NCBI GenBank assembly: GCA_020431995.1
Contig: JAGQHE010000035.1
Span: 1 to 60,312, forward strand
DNA: 60,312 bases
Reading direction: 5' to 3'
Source: Candidatus Nitrosopumilus sp.
Lineage (GTDB): Archaea > Thermoproteota > Nitrososphaeria > Nitrososphaerales > Nitrosopumilaceae
Every line of letters starts with the position of its first letter. The stretch's first letter is position 1. Of this stretch, positions 33,208 to 41,441 are shown in pieces. A model generated the notes under the pieces. The model had not been told where the DNA came from and made no database searches. It saw only the letters and a program-made list of their open reading frames with translations. The position numbers and the translations under genes are program-made.

Positions 33208-34404
33208 ATGATTCTTGTGGATTATAGGCTAAAACTTGCAAAACGAATGCTGTTTAATAAGAAAGGCAGTTTGATTGGAGCTGTTTTAGCTGTAACAATT
33301 GGAATCTTGGTAATTCATGTGAACTTTGTAATCTTTCAGGGACTCTTTGATGCTATTGTCAGAGATATTAGCAATTACAGAAATGGCGACGTTCTTGTAA
33401 CTGACGAGGCAGACTATATCAATAAATCTGATTTGTCAATTGTGAGTTGGTTTGAGAGAATACCCTATGTTGTGGGGGCAACACCGCGGCTTTCATCGAC
33501 TGCAGAAATGAACATGACAAAGAATGGGAAACTAATTGAAGAAACCAGGGTGCCAATAGTCGGCATTGACCCATTTCGTGACATTAAAGCATCCACTGTT
33601 CACGAGACTGTTTCAGAAGGAAATTATGTCTTTTCAAGGAATTCTATTGTATTAGGATCCAATGTGGCAGCGGATCTTGGCGGAGCCGAAGTTGGCGACA
33701 GTGTAAAAGTTCTTGTTGTTGACAGATTCGGGGAAGATCAGATTAGAAGATTTACCGTCTCCGGAATTGCAAAATCGCCTGGAGGTCAGGGGTTTGACTA
33801 TACTGCTGTTGTACATATTGATACTCTGCGCGATATGCTGAAAAGGCCTGGGGACACCGGTTCGTTTATGGTTAAACTAAACGATCCTTCCAAGGCATCA
33901 GAGGTAAAAGAATTCTTTTTGAGATCATTTCCCAATGACGATTTTCTGGCAGAAACCATCGAAGAGTCAGCTGAGGAGCAGCTCGCAGGCTTTAGGTCTG
34001 GAATTGCAATGATTAGCATGATAGGTTATTTTGGAATGATGTCGTCTGCATTTGCAATTCTCACAATTCAGATGATGCTGGTGAATGGAAAAACTAAGGA
34101 GATCGGAATCATGAGGGCGATTGGGGCCAAAAGAAAAGACATTCTCATAGTCTTCATTTTTCAAGGAATGATTATCGGGGCAATCGGTGCTGGAGTGGGA
34201 ACTGCAGCGGGACTGGGTTATACTTTTTATGCAAAGGAAACAAAAATGTCTTTTAACAATAGCCTGCCTCTTGAGGTCAGCTATAACTGGGAAAAGATAA
34301 TACAGACTGCCTTGACTTCCTTTGCTTTGGCAATCATTGCATCTCTATATCCGTCATATAGAGCAACTAAGCTATTACCGGTGGAGGCGATGAGAACTGT
34401 CTAA
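33208..34404 (+). CDS. ABC transporter permease, MacB/LolE-FtsX type
   Basis: 398 residues. One N-terminal helix (SLIGAVLAVTIGILVIHVNF), a large extracytoplasmic domain of about 230 residues, then three C-terminal helices with the FtsX signature (GKTKEIGIMRAIGAKRKDIL then PSYRATKLLPVEAMR). Such permeases usually work mechanically on the outer face, moving lipoproteins or peptides or acting on wall enzymes, not as channels. The ATPase and a large surface protein follow with overlapping reading frames, so all three probably form one complex. The substrate is unknown. Confidence 0.92.
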   Translation: MILVDYRLKLAKRMLFNKKGSLIGAVLAVTIGILVIHVNFVIFQGLFDAIVRDISNYRNGDVLVTDEADYINKSDLSIVSWFERIPYVVGATPRLSSTAEMNMTKNGKLIEETRVPIVGIDPFRDIKASTVHETVSEGNYVFSRNSIVLGSNVAADLGGAEVGDSVKVLVVDRFGEDQIRRFTVSGIAKSPGGQGFDYTAVVHIDTLRDMLKRPGDTGSFMVKLNDPSKASEVKEFFLRSFPNDDFLAETIEESAEEQLAGFRSGIAMISMIGYFGMMSSAFAILTIQMMLVNGKTKEIGIMRAIGAKRKDILIVFIFQGMIIGAIGAGVGTAAGLGYTFYAKETKMSFNNSLPLEVSYNWEKIIQTALTSFALAIIASLYPSYRATKLLPVEAMRTV

Positions 34405-35101
34405 AGTACTTGAAATCAGCCATGTCAGCAAGATTTACGGGGAAGGCGACAGCAAAGTTAAGGCGCTTGATGATGTGTCGTTTTCAATTGAAAAAGGTGA
34501 GATTGTCCTAATTGTCGGAAGCTCTGGCTCTGGAAAGTCTACGTTGCTTAACATGATTGGATTGCTAGATCATCCATCAAATGGCAAGATCTTCATTGAT
34601 GGGGTTGACACCACGACACTTGATGATAATGAAATCTCCTCATTTAGAAACAAAAAATTGGGGTTCATCTTCCAGTTCTCTAACCTGCTTACCGATCTCT
34701 CTGTTCTAGAAAACGTATTGCTGCCAAGACAGATTGGAGGAACTGATGGTGCCGCTGAAAAAGAAGCTATGGACTTGCTAAACGCAGTTGGACTGGAAAA
34801 ACAGATGCACAAGCGTGCAAACAAGATTTCAGGAGGACAGGCTCAAAGAGTAGCAATTGCGCGGGGATTGATCAACCACCCGTCAATAGTCCTAGCTGAT
34901 GAGCCAACAGGCAATCTTGATTCTGTAACCTCAGAGACAATTGTTCAGCTAATGAAATCAATGGCAAAAAAACTTGATCAGACATTCATAATAGTCACAC
35001 ACGATAGGCAACACTTTGGGCAAGTAGACAAGGTGATAACGATAAAGGATGGCAGGTCTTATGAGGGTGAGCAACCATCCGGAATGGAGGTCCTGGCATG
35101 A
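34397..35101 (+). CDS. ABC transporter ATP-binding protein, MacB/LolD type
   Basis: 234 residues if started at CTG 34397 (MSKVLEISHVSKIYGEGDSK), which contains the A-loop tyrosine. The first ordinary start is GTG 34475, which would remove the A-loop and first strand. So a CTG start overlapping the permease stop by 8 bases is likely. Walker A GSSGSGKST, signature SGGQAQRVAIARG and Walker B IVLADEPTGNLD are intact. It should power the permease encoded just upstream. The 3' end overlaps the next gene in an ATGA junction. Confidence 0.9.
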   Translation: MSKVLEISHVSKIYGEGDSKVKALDDVSFSIEKGEIVLIVGSSGSGKSTLLNMIGLLDHPSNGKIFIDGVDTTTLDDNEISSFRNKKLGFIFQFSNLLTDLSVLENVLLPRQIGGTDGAAEKEAMDLLNAVGLEKQMHKRANKISGGQAQRVAIARGLINHPSIVLADEPTGNLDSVTSETIVQLMKSMAKKLDQTFIIVTHDRQHFGQVDKVITIKDGRSYEGEQPSGMEVLA

Positions 35102-36405
35102 TTGATGCAAAACTCTTGTTGTCATTAATTGCAATCGGAATCTCCCCGTTTGCCTTTGAGAGCTCCTATGCACAAATCGCCTCTGGAGGGTTTGGTGATT
35201 CTCCTTTTGAGCGAGACTATGGGGATGTCAAATTCCTTGATGCATACTTTGGAACGGCAGATGAAAAATTTGAGATTGATGCAGGCGATAAGAATGTGCC
35301 ATTTACAGTAGTAATGGCAAATGTTGGAACCCAGGACATTACCGGAATACGAGGACAACTGTCTTTGCCTCTCGGGTTTTCAGCCTCTGATGGGCCCGGT
35401 TCATTGATTTTTGCTGATGCTGACTCAAACTCGCTTGCCGGGGAAAACTTTTACCTCACTTTCTTTGTAGACATTGACAAGAATGTGAAAGTCCAGCAGT
35501 ACCCTGGCACGGTCAAAGTTGACTATTCTCGACTGCGTGAATCCGGAGTCCGAACCGCGTTTGAGGATTTTGACTTTAAAGTCACTGGGAAAAGTGTGAT
35601 AAACATACGCGCACTGGATCCATTCCTTACGTCATTACAACAGAACTATGTCACAATCGAAATCTCAAATGATGGAACCGCGCCAATCTCAAGTGTTAAC
35701 GTGGTTCTGCAAAACACACAAAGTGAAAGAGCATCAACTACACAGTCTATCACCAACATAGAGAATGTTGTGGTTCTAAATACGGACTGGGAGATTGGCG
35801 AAATCAATCCAAAATCAAAAAAACAAATTGAGCTTGACATATACGTGCCAGAATCTCTGAAAGGCGACACGCTTCGCGCACCAATTGAAATAACATATTT
35901 CAATGCACATGGTGACAAGCACACCGTTTCACGAATAGCCGATTTCTATGTTAAGGGTCTTATTGATTTGTCCATATACAACATTGATGTCATTGAACTG
36001 TCAGGCACACAGATGTTGATTGGAGAAATAATCAATGAAGGAAATGAAGACGGATTATTTGGTTTTGTGTCAGTTGAGCCTCGTGGAGACTCCAATATCA
36101 AACCAACTACCCAGTTCATCGATGAGATTGAAATAGATGCCCCCGTACCGTTTAACGTACCTATAGAGTTTGACGGCAAGCCGAGATACGGGGAACATGA
36201 CATCACCATTACCGTGCGATACAAGGACAGTGTCAGAGATGAGATATTTCAGCCACTTGAAGCTACAATATTTGTTGAAGAGCCGTCAAAGGATGGCGGA
36301 TCTGGCCCTGACCTGAGCATGGCTGCCATTCCAATTATTGCAGCAGCAGGCATTGGAATCTACATTATGCGTAGGCGCAAAAAAGTAACAACACAGGAAA
36401 GCTAG
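35098..36405 (+). CDS. large secreted protein with C-terminal anchor, partner of the ABC transporter
   Basis: 435 residues. A signal peptide ends near SYAQ. Several beta-sandwich modules of the CARDB/NEW3-like type follow (VMANVGTQDITGIRGQLSLP; TIEISNDGTAPISSVNVVLQ; IGEIINEGNEDGLFGFVSVE). The protein closes with a Gly/Ser/Asp linker, a single helix (MAAIPIIAAAGIGIYIM) and basic RRRKK. The ATGA overlap with the ATPase gene and repeated 'N-x-G-x-x-x-I' strands suggest a surface subunit that works with the permease. Ligand unknown. Confidence 0.87.
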   Translation: MIDAKLLLSLIAIGISPFAFESSYAQIASGGFGDSPFERDYGDVKFLDAYFGTADEKFEIDAGDKNVPFTVVMANVGTQDITGIRGQLSLPLGFSASDGPGSLIFADADSNSLAGENFYLTFFVDIDKNVKVQQYPGTVKVDYSRLRESGVRTAFEDFDFKVTGKSVINIRALDPFLTSLQQNYVTIEISNDGTAPISSVNVVLQNTQSERASTTQSITNIENVVVLNTDWEIGEINPKSKKQIELDIYVPESLKGDTLRAPIEITYFNAHGDKHTVSRIADFYVKGLIDLSIYNIDVIELSGTQMLIGEIINEGNEDGLFGFVSVEPRGDSNIKPTTQFIDEIEIDAPVPFNVPIEFDGKPRYGEHDITITVRYKDSVRDEIFQPLEATIFVEEPSKDGGSGPDLSMAAIPIIAAAGIGIYIMRRRKKVTTQES

Positions 36406-36447
36406 GTGCTAAATTTTAAATCCAAATGAGGAAATGAGATCCGTAAA

Positions 36448-36774
36448 TTGAGATTAGGCATAATTGTTCTCATTGCGGTTATAGCTGTGGGAGGTCTGGT
36501 GATCTTGGGACTTGCAGCAAGTCAAAAACATGTAGTTCCTGAGATCTCAAGCCAGTATGAAAAACTAGAGATGTACAAAAATGAACTTGAAAAGATCAAT
36601 CAAAGCAATCGACAAGCTCTAAAGGATCTGGAAGAGAGAATCAAAAATTCCGATGACGTTCATCTGGAGCAGATCAACAAAGAGATTGCAGTGATAAGAA
36701 AGATACTTGATCAAAACGCAGCAGAGCTTGACGAGGTAATCAAAAAGCTGTCTCAAATGGAATCGTACCCCTGA
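36448..36774 (+). CDS. single-pass coiled-coil protein
   Basis: 108 residues from TTG. A transmembrane helix (IIVLIAVIAVGGLVILGLAA) is followed by an uninterrupted coiled coil of about 75 residues (YEKLEMYKNELEKINQSNRQ onward). It starts 42 bases after the surface-protein gene on the same strand, so it could belong to the ABC operon. The coiled coil would be on the cytoplasmic or outer face depending on orientation, which cannot be decided. Family not recognised. Confidence 0.75.
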   Translation: MRLGIIVLIAVIAVGGLVILGLAASQKHVVPEISSQYEKLEMYKNELEKINQSNRQALKDLEERIKNSDDVHLEQINKEIAVIRKILDQNAAELDEVIKKLSQMESYP

Positions 36775-36910
36775 TCCGACTCTGTTGTCGTCCAGAGAAA
36801 TGGCTGTATGTCAAAACACATTTTCCATGCTAATCTGAATATTTTGTCAAAGCCTGGCGAATGTTACTGGCTGCTCTTCTAAATTCATATAGTTACTGGC
36901 AAACCCATCT

Positions 36911-37102
36911 TTGTTGGAGACACACCAGAAACTAACAGTCGTCGGAGTGATCTTGCTAGTTGTAACATTTCTGATCAACTATTATCATCAAGAGGATCAT
37001 CCTGGCGTAGGACTGAACTATGCATACGTCACCGGGATTGCAATGCTGGCAGTCTTTTCAATCAGCTTCATAATGTTTACAAAAGATCGGCTAAATACAT
37101 GA
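36911..37102 (+). CDS. small two-helix membrane protein
   Basis: 63 residues from TTG (a second TTG follows at 36914). Two transmembrane segments (KLTVVGVILLVVTFLINYYH and YVTGIAMLAVFSISFIMF) are joined by a short loop with EDHPGVG. A TATA-like tcatatag at 36885-36892 is about 25 bases upstream. No motif was recognised. The preceding 136 bases hold no gene. Confidence 0.65.
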   Translation: MLETHQKLTVVGVILLVVTFLINYYHQEDHPGVGLNYAYVTGIAMLAVFSISFIMFTKDRLNT

Positions 37103-37270
37103 GATCTTTGCAGATTTGATGAACTGGTATAAAGTCACATTTTTCGAAAACAACTCACTTCTGAACATATGACATCTGCACACCCGGACCTGCAGAAATT
37201 TTCAGTGTGTCAGATACAAAACCCAACTGGCCGTCATAGTGATAGACTGAAGCGCTTTTCAGACCGTAAG

Positions 37271-37277
37271 GTTATAT
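37271..37277 (+). promoter_or_regulatory. TATA-like box before the 37300 gene
   Basis: gttatat is centred 26 bases before the ATG at 37300, arguing for that codon rather than the upstream ATG 37276, which lies inside the box region. Confidence 0.45.
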
Positions 37278-37299
37278 GCAATTGTTAGATCTTGCGATC

Positions 37300-37683
37300 A
37301 TGCCGGGGGATGAAATTGAGGTCCCAAAGGAATTACGGGAATTCATGCTAGAAAAAGCAGAAGAGACAATCCTTGGACAAAAAAATGGGGCAGACAAGCA
37401 GTACCGTTATGGTAACCTGCACATTAGAGAATATGGCGATAAATTTCTAGTTCATACGGATAGAGTAGATCCAAGAAAGGATCCCATCGGACATTTGATT
37501 CGTGATGCGCCAGAAGTTCTAGTTGGTCTGGCATGTGCAGTATTTGGCGGTTCACAAGTTGCAAGAAAGATTCTTGATAAAAATTCAAAAAAACAATCAT
37601 TTGCAGTCAGTCTCATGTCATCGATCATTTCCGGATATGTGGGATATGCGGCAACAAAGAAAATTAAAAATTATCTGGAGTGA
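37300..37683 (+). CDS. membrane-associated protein next to the UbiB kinase gene
   Basis: 127 residues from ATG 37300 (MPGDEIEVPKELREFM); an upstream ATG at 37276 is in frame. A soluble N-terminal part is followed by two hydrophobic segments (APEVLVGLACAVFGGSQVAR; SLMSSIISGYVGYAATKKI). It ends 3 bases before the UbiB-like gene, so the two are co-transcribed and may act together at the membrane. The family was not recognised. Confidence 0.75.
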   Translation: MPGDEIEVPKELREFMLEKAEETILGQKNGADKQYRYGNLHIREYGDKFLVHTDRVDPRKDPIGHLIRDAPEVLVGLACAVFGGSQVARKILDKNSKKQSFAVSLMSSIISGYVGYAATKKIKNYLE

Positions 37684-37686
37684 CCA

Positions 37687-39231
37687 ATGCCTGCAGCTAG
37701 AACCATTCAAGTATTTGTAAAACTCCTGCCGTCAGTTTTGGCGTTACGCAGAGATAGAAAAACCTGGATCAGCCAAAAGAAAAATGAGATGGATCTAGAA
37801 CAGTTCCGAAAAAACGCCCGCAGGGCTTTAAGCACGTTCATCTCATTAGGGCCAGTCTACATCAAACTAGGTCAGTGGCTTTCCTCAAGGGCGGACATAT
37901 TGCCGCAACCGTATCTTGAAGAGCTTGCAAAACTGCAAGACAGCGTACCTGTTGCCCCTTTTGCCCAGGTAAAACCAATAATCGAAAAGGATCTTGGCCC
38001 GATTGACGAGATATTTGACGAGATAGACACTGATTCCATCTCCGGCGCATCAATAGGGCAAGTTTACCGCGGTTCAGCCTCCGGCCAGCAGATCGTCATC
38101 AAGGTAAAAAGACCAGGAATTGAAAAAACGGTAGAGCAAGATCTCAGGGTCTTGAAAAAAATCCTTCCGATGGCATTAAGGTTTGTCGATCCAAACCTGC
38201 GCTATTCTGCAAAGGCGATGCTTTCCCAGTTCATTGAAACTGTCTATGAGGAGATGGACTACACAATAGAGTCTCAAAACCTTAAAAAAATCAAGGATGA
38301 CATGAAAGACTCCAGCCAGGTAATCGTGCCGTCTGTCTTTGACGATCTTTCCTCAAAAAACGTGCTGACAATGGAATATCTCCCTGGAATCAAGATAACA
38401 GACATTCAGGCACTAGACGAGAAGGGAATTGACAGGGAACAGCTTGTAATTGACGTCCACAAGGTCTTTTTTACCATGCTCCTAAAGCACTCGATATTTC
38501 ATGCAGACCCTCACCCTGGAAACATTGCAGTAACTGACGATGGAAAACTCATCTTGTATGACTATGGAATGGTCGGAAAGATAAACAACGAGACCAGATT
38601 CAAGCTAATCCGACTCTATCTTGCACTGGTTGAAAAAAACCCCACAAGGGTTGTCAATGCAATGAATGACCTTCGGATGCTGACTCCCGGGTACAACAGG
38701 TCAGTAATCGAAAAAGGAATCGAGCTTTCAATTGGCGCAATGCATGGAAACAAGCCTGACGAGATGGAGGTGCAGAGCCTGATGGAGCTTGCAAATCAGA
38801 CCATGAGCAAATTCCCGTTTGTCCTGCCAAAAAACCTGGCCCTGTACATGAGAATGGCCTCAATAATCGAGGGAATCTACAAGACACACAACGTTGATTT
38901 CAAGTTTGTCAAAGTCTTGAAAAAAATCCTAGAGGAGGAAAACCTCATCTCAAGGGCATATGTTGAAGAGCTAAAGATCTCCTTTGATGGCTTTGCAAAA
39001 TCTATCGACTCTGCCCTGCGAGTTGGATCTGAAATGGAGAAACTCCGGGACGAGGTCTCCGTCTATATGAAAAAAAGAAAGCCAACGATCTTAATTGGCG
39101 GAAGCATATTTGCATCTGCAATTTTTGTAGGCTCTGCATTTCTGTTCCAGTCAAGCGAGTCCTTGGGTATGTCTGGAATGATTTGTTCAGGTCTGGTAAT
39201 GGCAGCTTCGGTATTGTTTAGAAAATACTAG
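37687..39231 (+). CDS. ABC1/UbiB-family atypical kinase
   Basis: 514 residues. The UbiB-specific KxGQ motif (YIKLGQWLSSRADILPQPYL, near residue 60), the nucleotide-loop region SGASIGQVYRGSASGQQIVI, ion-pair lysine VKVKRPG, catalytic HADPHPGNIAV and the metal-binding DYGMVGKI are intact. Two C-terminal hydrophobic helices follow. Family members act as ATPases needed for quinone/isoprenoid-lipid metabolism, which fits a quinone-using ammonia oxidiser. The role here is inferred. It is coupled to the small membrane protein upstream and converges with hsp20. Confidence 0.92.
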   Translation: MPAARTIQVFVKLLPSVLALRRDRKTWISQKKNEMDLEQFRKNARRALSTFISLGPVYIKLGQWLSSRADILPQPYLEELAKLQDSVPVAPFAQVKPIIEKDLGPIDEIFDEIDTDSISGASIGQVYRGSASGQQIVIKVKRPGIEKTVEQDLRVLKKILPMALRFVDPNLRYSAKAMLSQFIETVYEEMDYTIESQNLKKIKDDMKDSSQVIVPSVFDDLSSKNVLTMEYLPGIKITDIQALDEKGIDREQLVIDVHKVFFTMLLKHSIFHADPHPGNIAVTDDGKLILYDYGMVGKINNETRFKLIRLYLALVEKNPTRVVNAMNDLRMLTPGYNRSVIEKGIELSIGAMHGNKPDEMEVQSLMELANQTMSKFPFVLPKNLALYMRMASIIEGIYKTHNVDFKFVKVLKKILEEENLISRAYVEELKISFDGFAKSIDSALRVGSEMEKLRDEVSVYMKKRKPTILIGGSIFASAIFVGSAFLFQSSESLGMSGMICSGLVMAASVLFRKY

Positions 39232-39232
39232 A

Positions 39233-39613
39233 TCATTCTATCTGGATGCTCTTTCCCTTCTTTGCTGTGTGGATAATTAGCGTAAGAACCCCGTTTTCAT
39301 ATTTTGCAGACTCTATCTTTTCCTCGCCCTGCTTGATGTCGATTGGAAGCCTTATTTTTTTGTCAATCACGTTTGGCCTCTGGTTTGAGATCAGCGCATC
39401 TGATTCCTTCCCATCGACTTTTTTTTGAGCCTTGATGGAAAGTATGTCCTCGCACAAGGTCAACTTGATGTCTTCCTTGTTAAATCCTGGAATGTCAATC
39501 ACTACTTTGAGATTATTCTCATTGCGGTACATGTCGACTGGCGGCAAAACAAACTCATAGAACTCCCTTGACTTGTTCCCAATCTCTTTGATTACCTCAT
39601 TGACTAGCCCCAT
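39233..39613 (-). CDS. small heat-shock protein, Hsp20/alpha-crystallin
   Basis: 126 residues. The alpha-crystallin core is present: LPPVDMYRNENNLKVVIDIP, GFNKEDIKLTLCEDILSIKA, RLPIDI and the ENGVLTLIIHTAKK strand with the partner of the IxI groove; the extreme end IQIE resembles the IxI tail. It forms oligomeric holdases that bind unfolding proteins under stress. It lies one base from the UbiB gene end, on the opposite strand. Ordinary. Confidence 0.92.
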   Translation of the reverse strand: MGLVNEVIKEIGNKSREFYEFVLPPVDMYRNENNLKVVIDIPGFNKEDIKLTLCEDILSIKAQKKVDGKESDALISNQRPNVIDKKIRLPIDIKQGEEKIESAKYENGVLTLIIHTAKKGKSIQIE

Positions 39614-39674
39614 TTTGTGCTATGTACCCCATTTTTGGTTATAAACCTTGATGGAATTTGGAGCCAATCAGGTC

Positions 39675-40076
39675 ATGCAAGATAACCCAAATTGCGGTTC
39701 CATCAGTAGATCTTAGGTAATTTACGCCTATGTTGATGGTATTTTGCGTGTTGTACTTTGATCTGGCAGGCAGATTGACCCTGATGCTATTGAAAAACTG
39801 TATGTCAGCATAGGCAACAAGATCAACGCAGTATTGATATTCTCAATTCTAAAAAGCATTGAAACCGGTGAAAAGTGGATTGATGCAATAGATGTGGAGA
39901 AGTTCATCATTCAGATAGTACGGTGGCTTATCTCATCTATGTATGGTGCAAAGATACCTTATGAAACGTATGAGCATCTTGAGTCACTTGATTTTAAGGA
40001 AATCAGGAAGATCGCAAACAAAGAACACAAGAATGGAACAAAATCAGACTTGAAACCGTTTTACGAGTCGCTTTGA
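39675..40076 (+). pseudogene. interrupted gene of unknown family
   Basis: One reading frame from ATG 39675 encodes MQDNPNCGSISRS, is stopped by TAG at 39714, continues VIYAYVDGILRVVL to TGA at 39759. It then runs open as SGRQIDPDAIEKLYVSIGNK, INAVLIFSILKSIETGEKWI and onward to a C-terminal LKPFYESL. The last part from TTG 39834 (80 residues) could be translated alone. The continuity of protein-like sequence across two stops in one frame suggests a recent nonsense-mutated gene. The product is helical; no family was recognised. Confidence 0.5.
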
Positions 40077-40079
40077 AAG

Positions 40080-40412
40080 ATGTATCCTGCAGAATTTGAC
40101 ATCCTGGATTTCTCTTTTAAGAGACCTCATGCCATACTTGAGGCCCTTGGCAGCACTGATTATTTTGTGTTTGAGGCCTTTAGCAGTGACCTGCCTGAAA
40201 AAATAGTGTACAAGGTAACAGTATCCAATCCAGAGTTTGCAGATGCCAAGTTTTCAGTGATCGTAGGAAACCAGCAAAAAGTCGACGAGTTTCTAAAAAT
40301 TCTCCAAAAACAAACGCATTGGAGATTTGATGGAAAGACAGGAGTTACAGTAACTGAGATAGTCTACCAAAATGCAATGTTTGGGCAAGACTTTTTGGAT
40401 GAATTGTTCTGA
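40080..40412 (+). CDS. conserved hypothetical protein, 110 residues
   Basis: The frame starts at ATG 40080, three bases after the stop of the interrupted gene, and is intact. The product alternates strands and helices (FKRPHAILEALGSTDYFVFE; KVTVSNPEFADAKFSVIVGN; VDEFLKILQKQTHWRFDGKT) in a small alpha-beta fold. No catalytic motif, signal peptide or cysteine cluster. The close spacing implies it was once the second gene of an operon with its upstream neighbour. Function unknown. Confidence 0.65.
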   Translation: MYPAEFDILDFSFKRPHAILEALGSTDYFVFEAFSSDLPEKIVYKVTVSNPEFADAKFSVIVGNQQKVDEFLKILQKQTHWRFDGKTGVTVTEIVYQNAMFGQDFLDELF

Positions 40413-40494
40413 GTATGTGTTGTGCAATGACAGAATTTTCACATGCGACAAAGCCATTTGATGAATCAATCAATACAAATCCGAGTCCCACGAT

Positions 40495-40694
40495 TTACTG
40501 TTCACTGCCTAGCTCCTTTCTTATCTCTTCCAATACTTCCTTTGGCCATTTATCTCTGTCAGGCCCATACATCGGTTCATACTTTTTCTGGGTTTCCCTA
40601 AATGCCTGAATCAGAAGCTCATTTTTTCCTTCTTCTCGTATATCTTATCAAGATCATCACCGCTGAAATACTCTCTTAGCTCAGCAAATCTCAA
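40495..40694 (-). pseudogene. frameshifted small gene, about 66 residues if repaired
   Basis: From TTG 40694 the minus strand encodes MRFAELREYFSGDDLDKIYE then KKEK. At a run of six A (plus-strand T6 at 40622-40627) the protein-like sequence moves to another frame: NELLIQAFRETQKKYEPMYG, then PDRDKWPKEVLEEIRKELGS-EQ and stop. Adding one A restores a single frame. The start overlaps the upstream gene's TGA as TTGA, a normal coupled junction. It is either a real frameshift, a slippery site or a sequence error. Helical, function unknown. Confidence 0.5.
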
Positions 40695-41295
40695 AAGGCC
40701 ATTCTGTTATTCACCACATCGTCGTAGTCCCTGTCAACTCCCAATCCAAGATCGGTCATCTCCCTTAGGATTGTCTTTGCTTTGCTGAGATTGCATTTTG
40801 TAATGCTGATTATCTCAAAGATTATCTCGTCCTCATCAAGATTGGTAGTAAAGTGTTGGCTGGAAACTATCTTTCTTACAATGCTTTTGATCTGCTCCTC
40901 TGTGTTCTCCGGCTTTATTATTCTGGGGTCTATCTTCAGGGACATCTCTGCAATCTTGGCATCAATTTCAAAAATCATTTTCTCAAGCAGCATCTTGTCC
41001 TTGAGTCTCTCTTGCTTTTCTATCTCGTCTTGCAGTGTCCCCGCTGATTTTCAAGCCTGTCGTATTGTTTCAGGGCTCACAGCCCTGGAAGATCACTGTT
41101 ATCAAAATCACTTGAAACTTGCGCATACCAATACTTGATGTCCTCATTTACCGTGTTCCTGTTGATCTTTATGCTCTCTGCAATTCTTACTGCAGAGTAT
41201 CCTTTCTCAAAATGCATATCATAGACCTGATTGCGTCTCTTCTCTTGTTCTTTTCTGGTATATGGTCCACCTGTCTTTTTTAGTACTGTTGCCAT
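40691..41295 (-). pseudogene. interrupted HTH plus coiled-coil DNA-binding protein gene
   Basis: The frame from ATG 41295 encodes a HTH (MATVLKKTGGPYTRKEQEKR; GYSAVRIAESIKINRNTVNE then DIKYWYAQV) and hits TGA at 41077. In the same frame ALKQYDRLENQ follows. At CCCC 41039-41042 (GGGG on the coding strand) the sequence shifts frame into GTLQDEIEKQERLKDKMLLE, continuing as the intact 100-residue end IDPRIIKPENTEEQIKSIVR and beyond. Thaumarchaeal proteins with a HTH followed by such a coiled coil exist as single chains, so this is most likely one gene with a nonsense codon and a one-base deletion. Read-through cannot be excluded. Confidence 0.55.
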
Positions 41296-41441
41296 GATTT
41301 AGAATCACGGTTAAATCATATTTCACATTTATTATGTCAAAAAATAACACTGACTAGTTCTGCATAGTTATGACGTACTCCCTGTCTTGAATATTGATTT
41401 GATAGATTTTTAATCAATCAGTTTTACCTGTCTTGGTATAC

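Noticed and set aside
37103-37275. Minus-strand 36-codon frame (SASVYHYDGQLGFVSDTLKI...) and a possible C/D box sRNA (TGATGA near 37117 and CTGA near 37161)
   Set aside because: The frame has no start codon and is closed by TAA just upstream. The sRNA boxes are 38 bases apart with no D' or C' motif inside and no terminal stem, so neither is supported.
40415-40609. Plus-strand 64-residue frame
   Set aside because: It lies antisense to the frameshifted minus-strand gene, has no promoter and reads like the shadow of that gene, with Ser/Phe-rich composition.
40782-41138. Plus-strand 118-residue frame
   Set aside because: Antisense to the coiled-coil part of the interrupted HTH gene. Leu/Ser/Ile-rich shadow without a promoter or recognisable motif.
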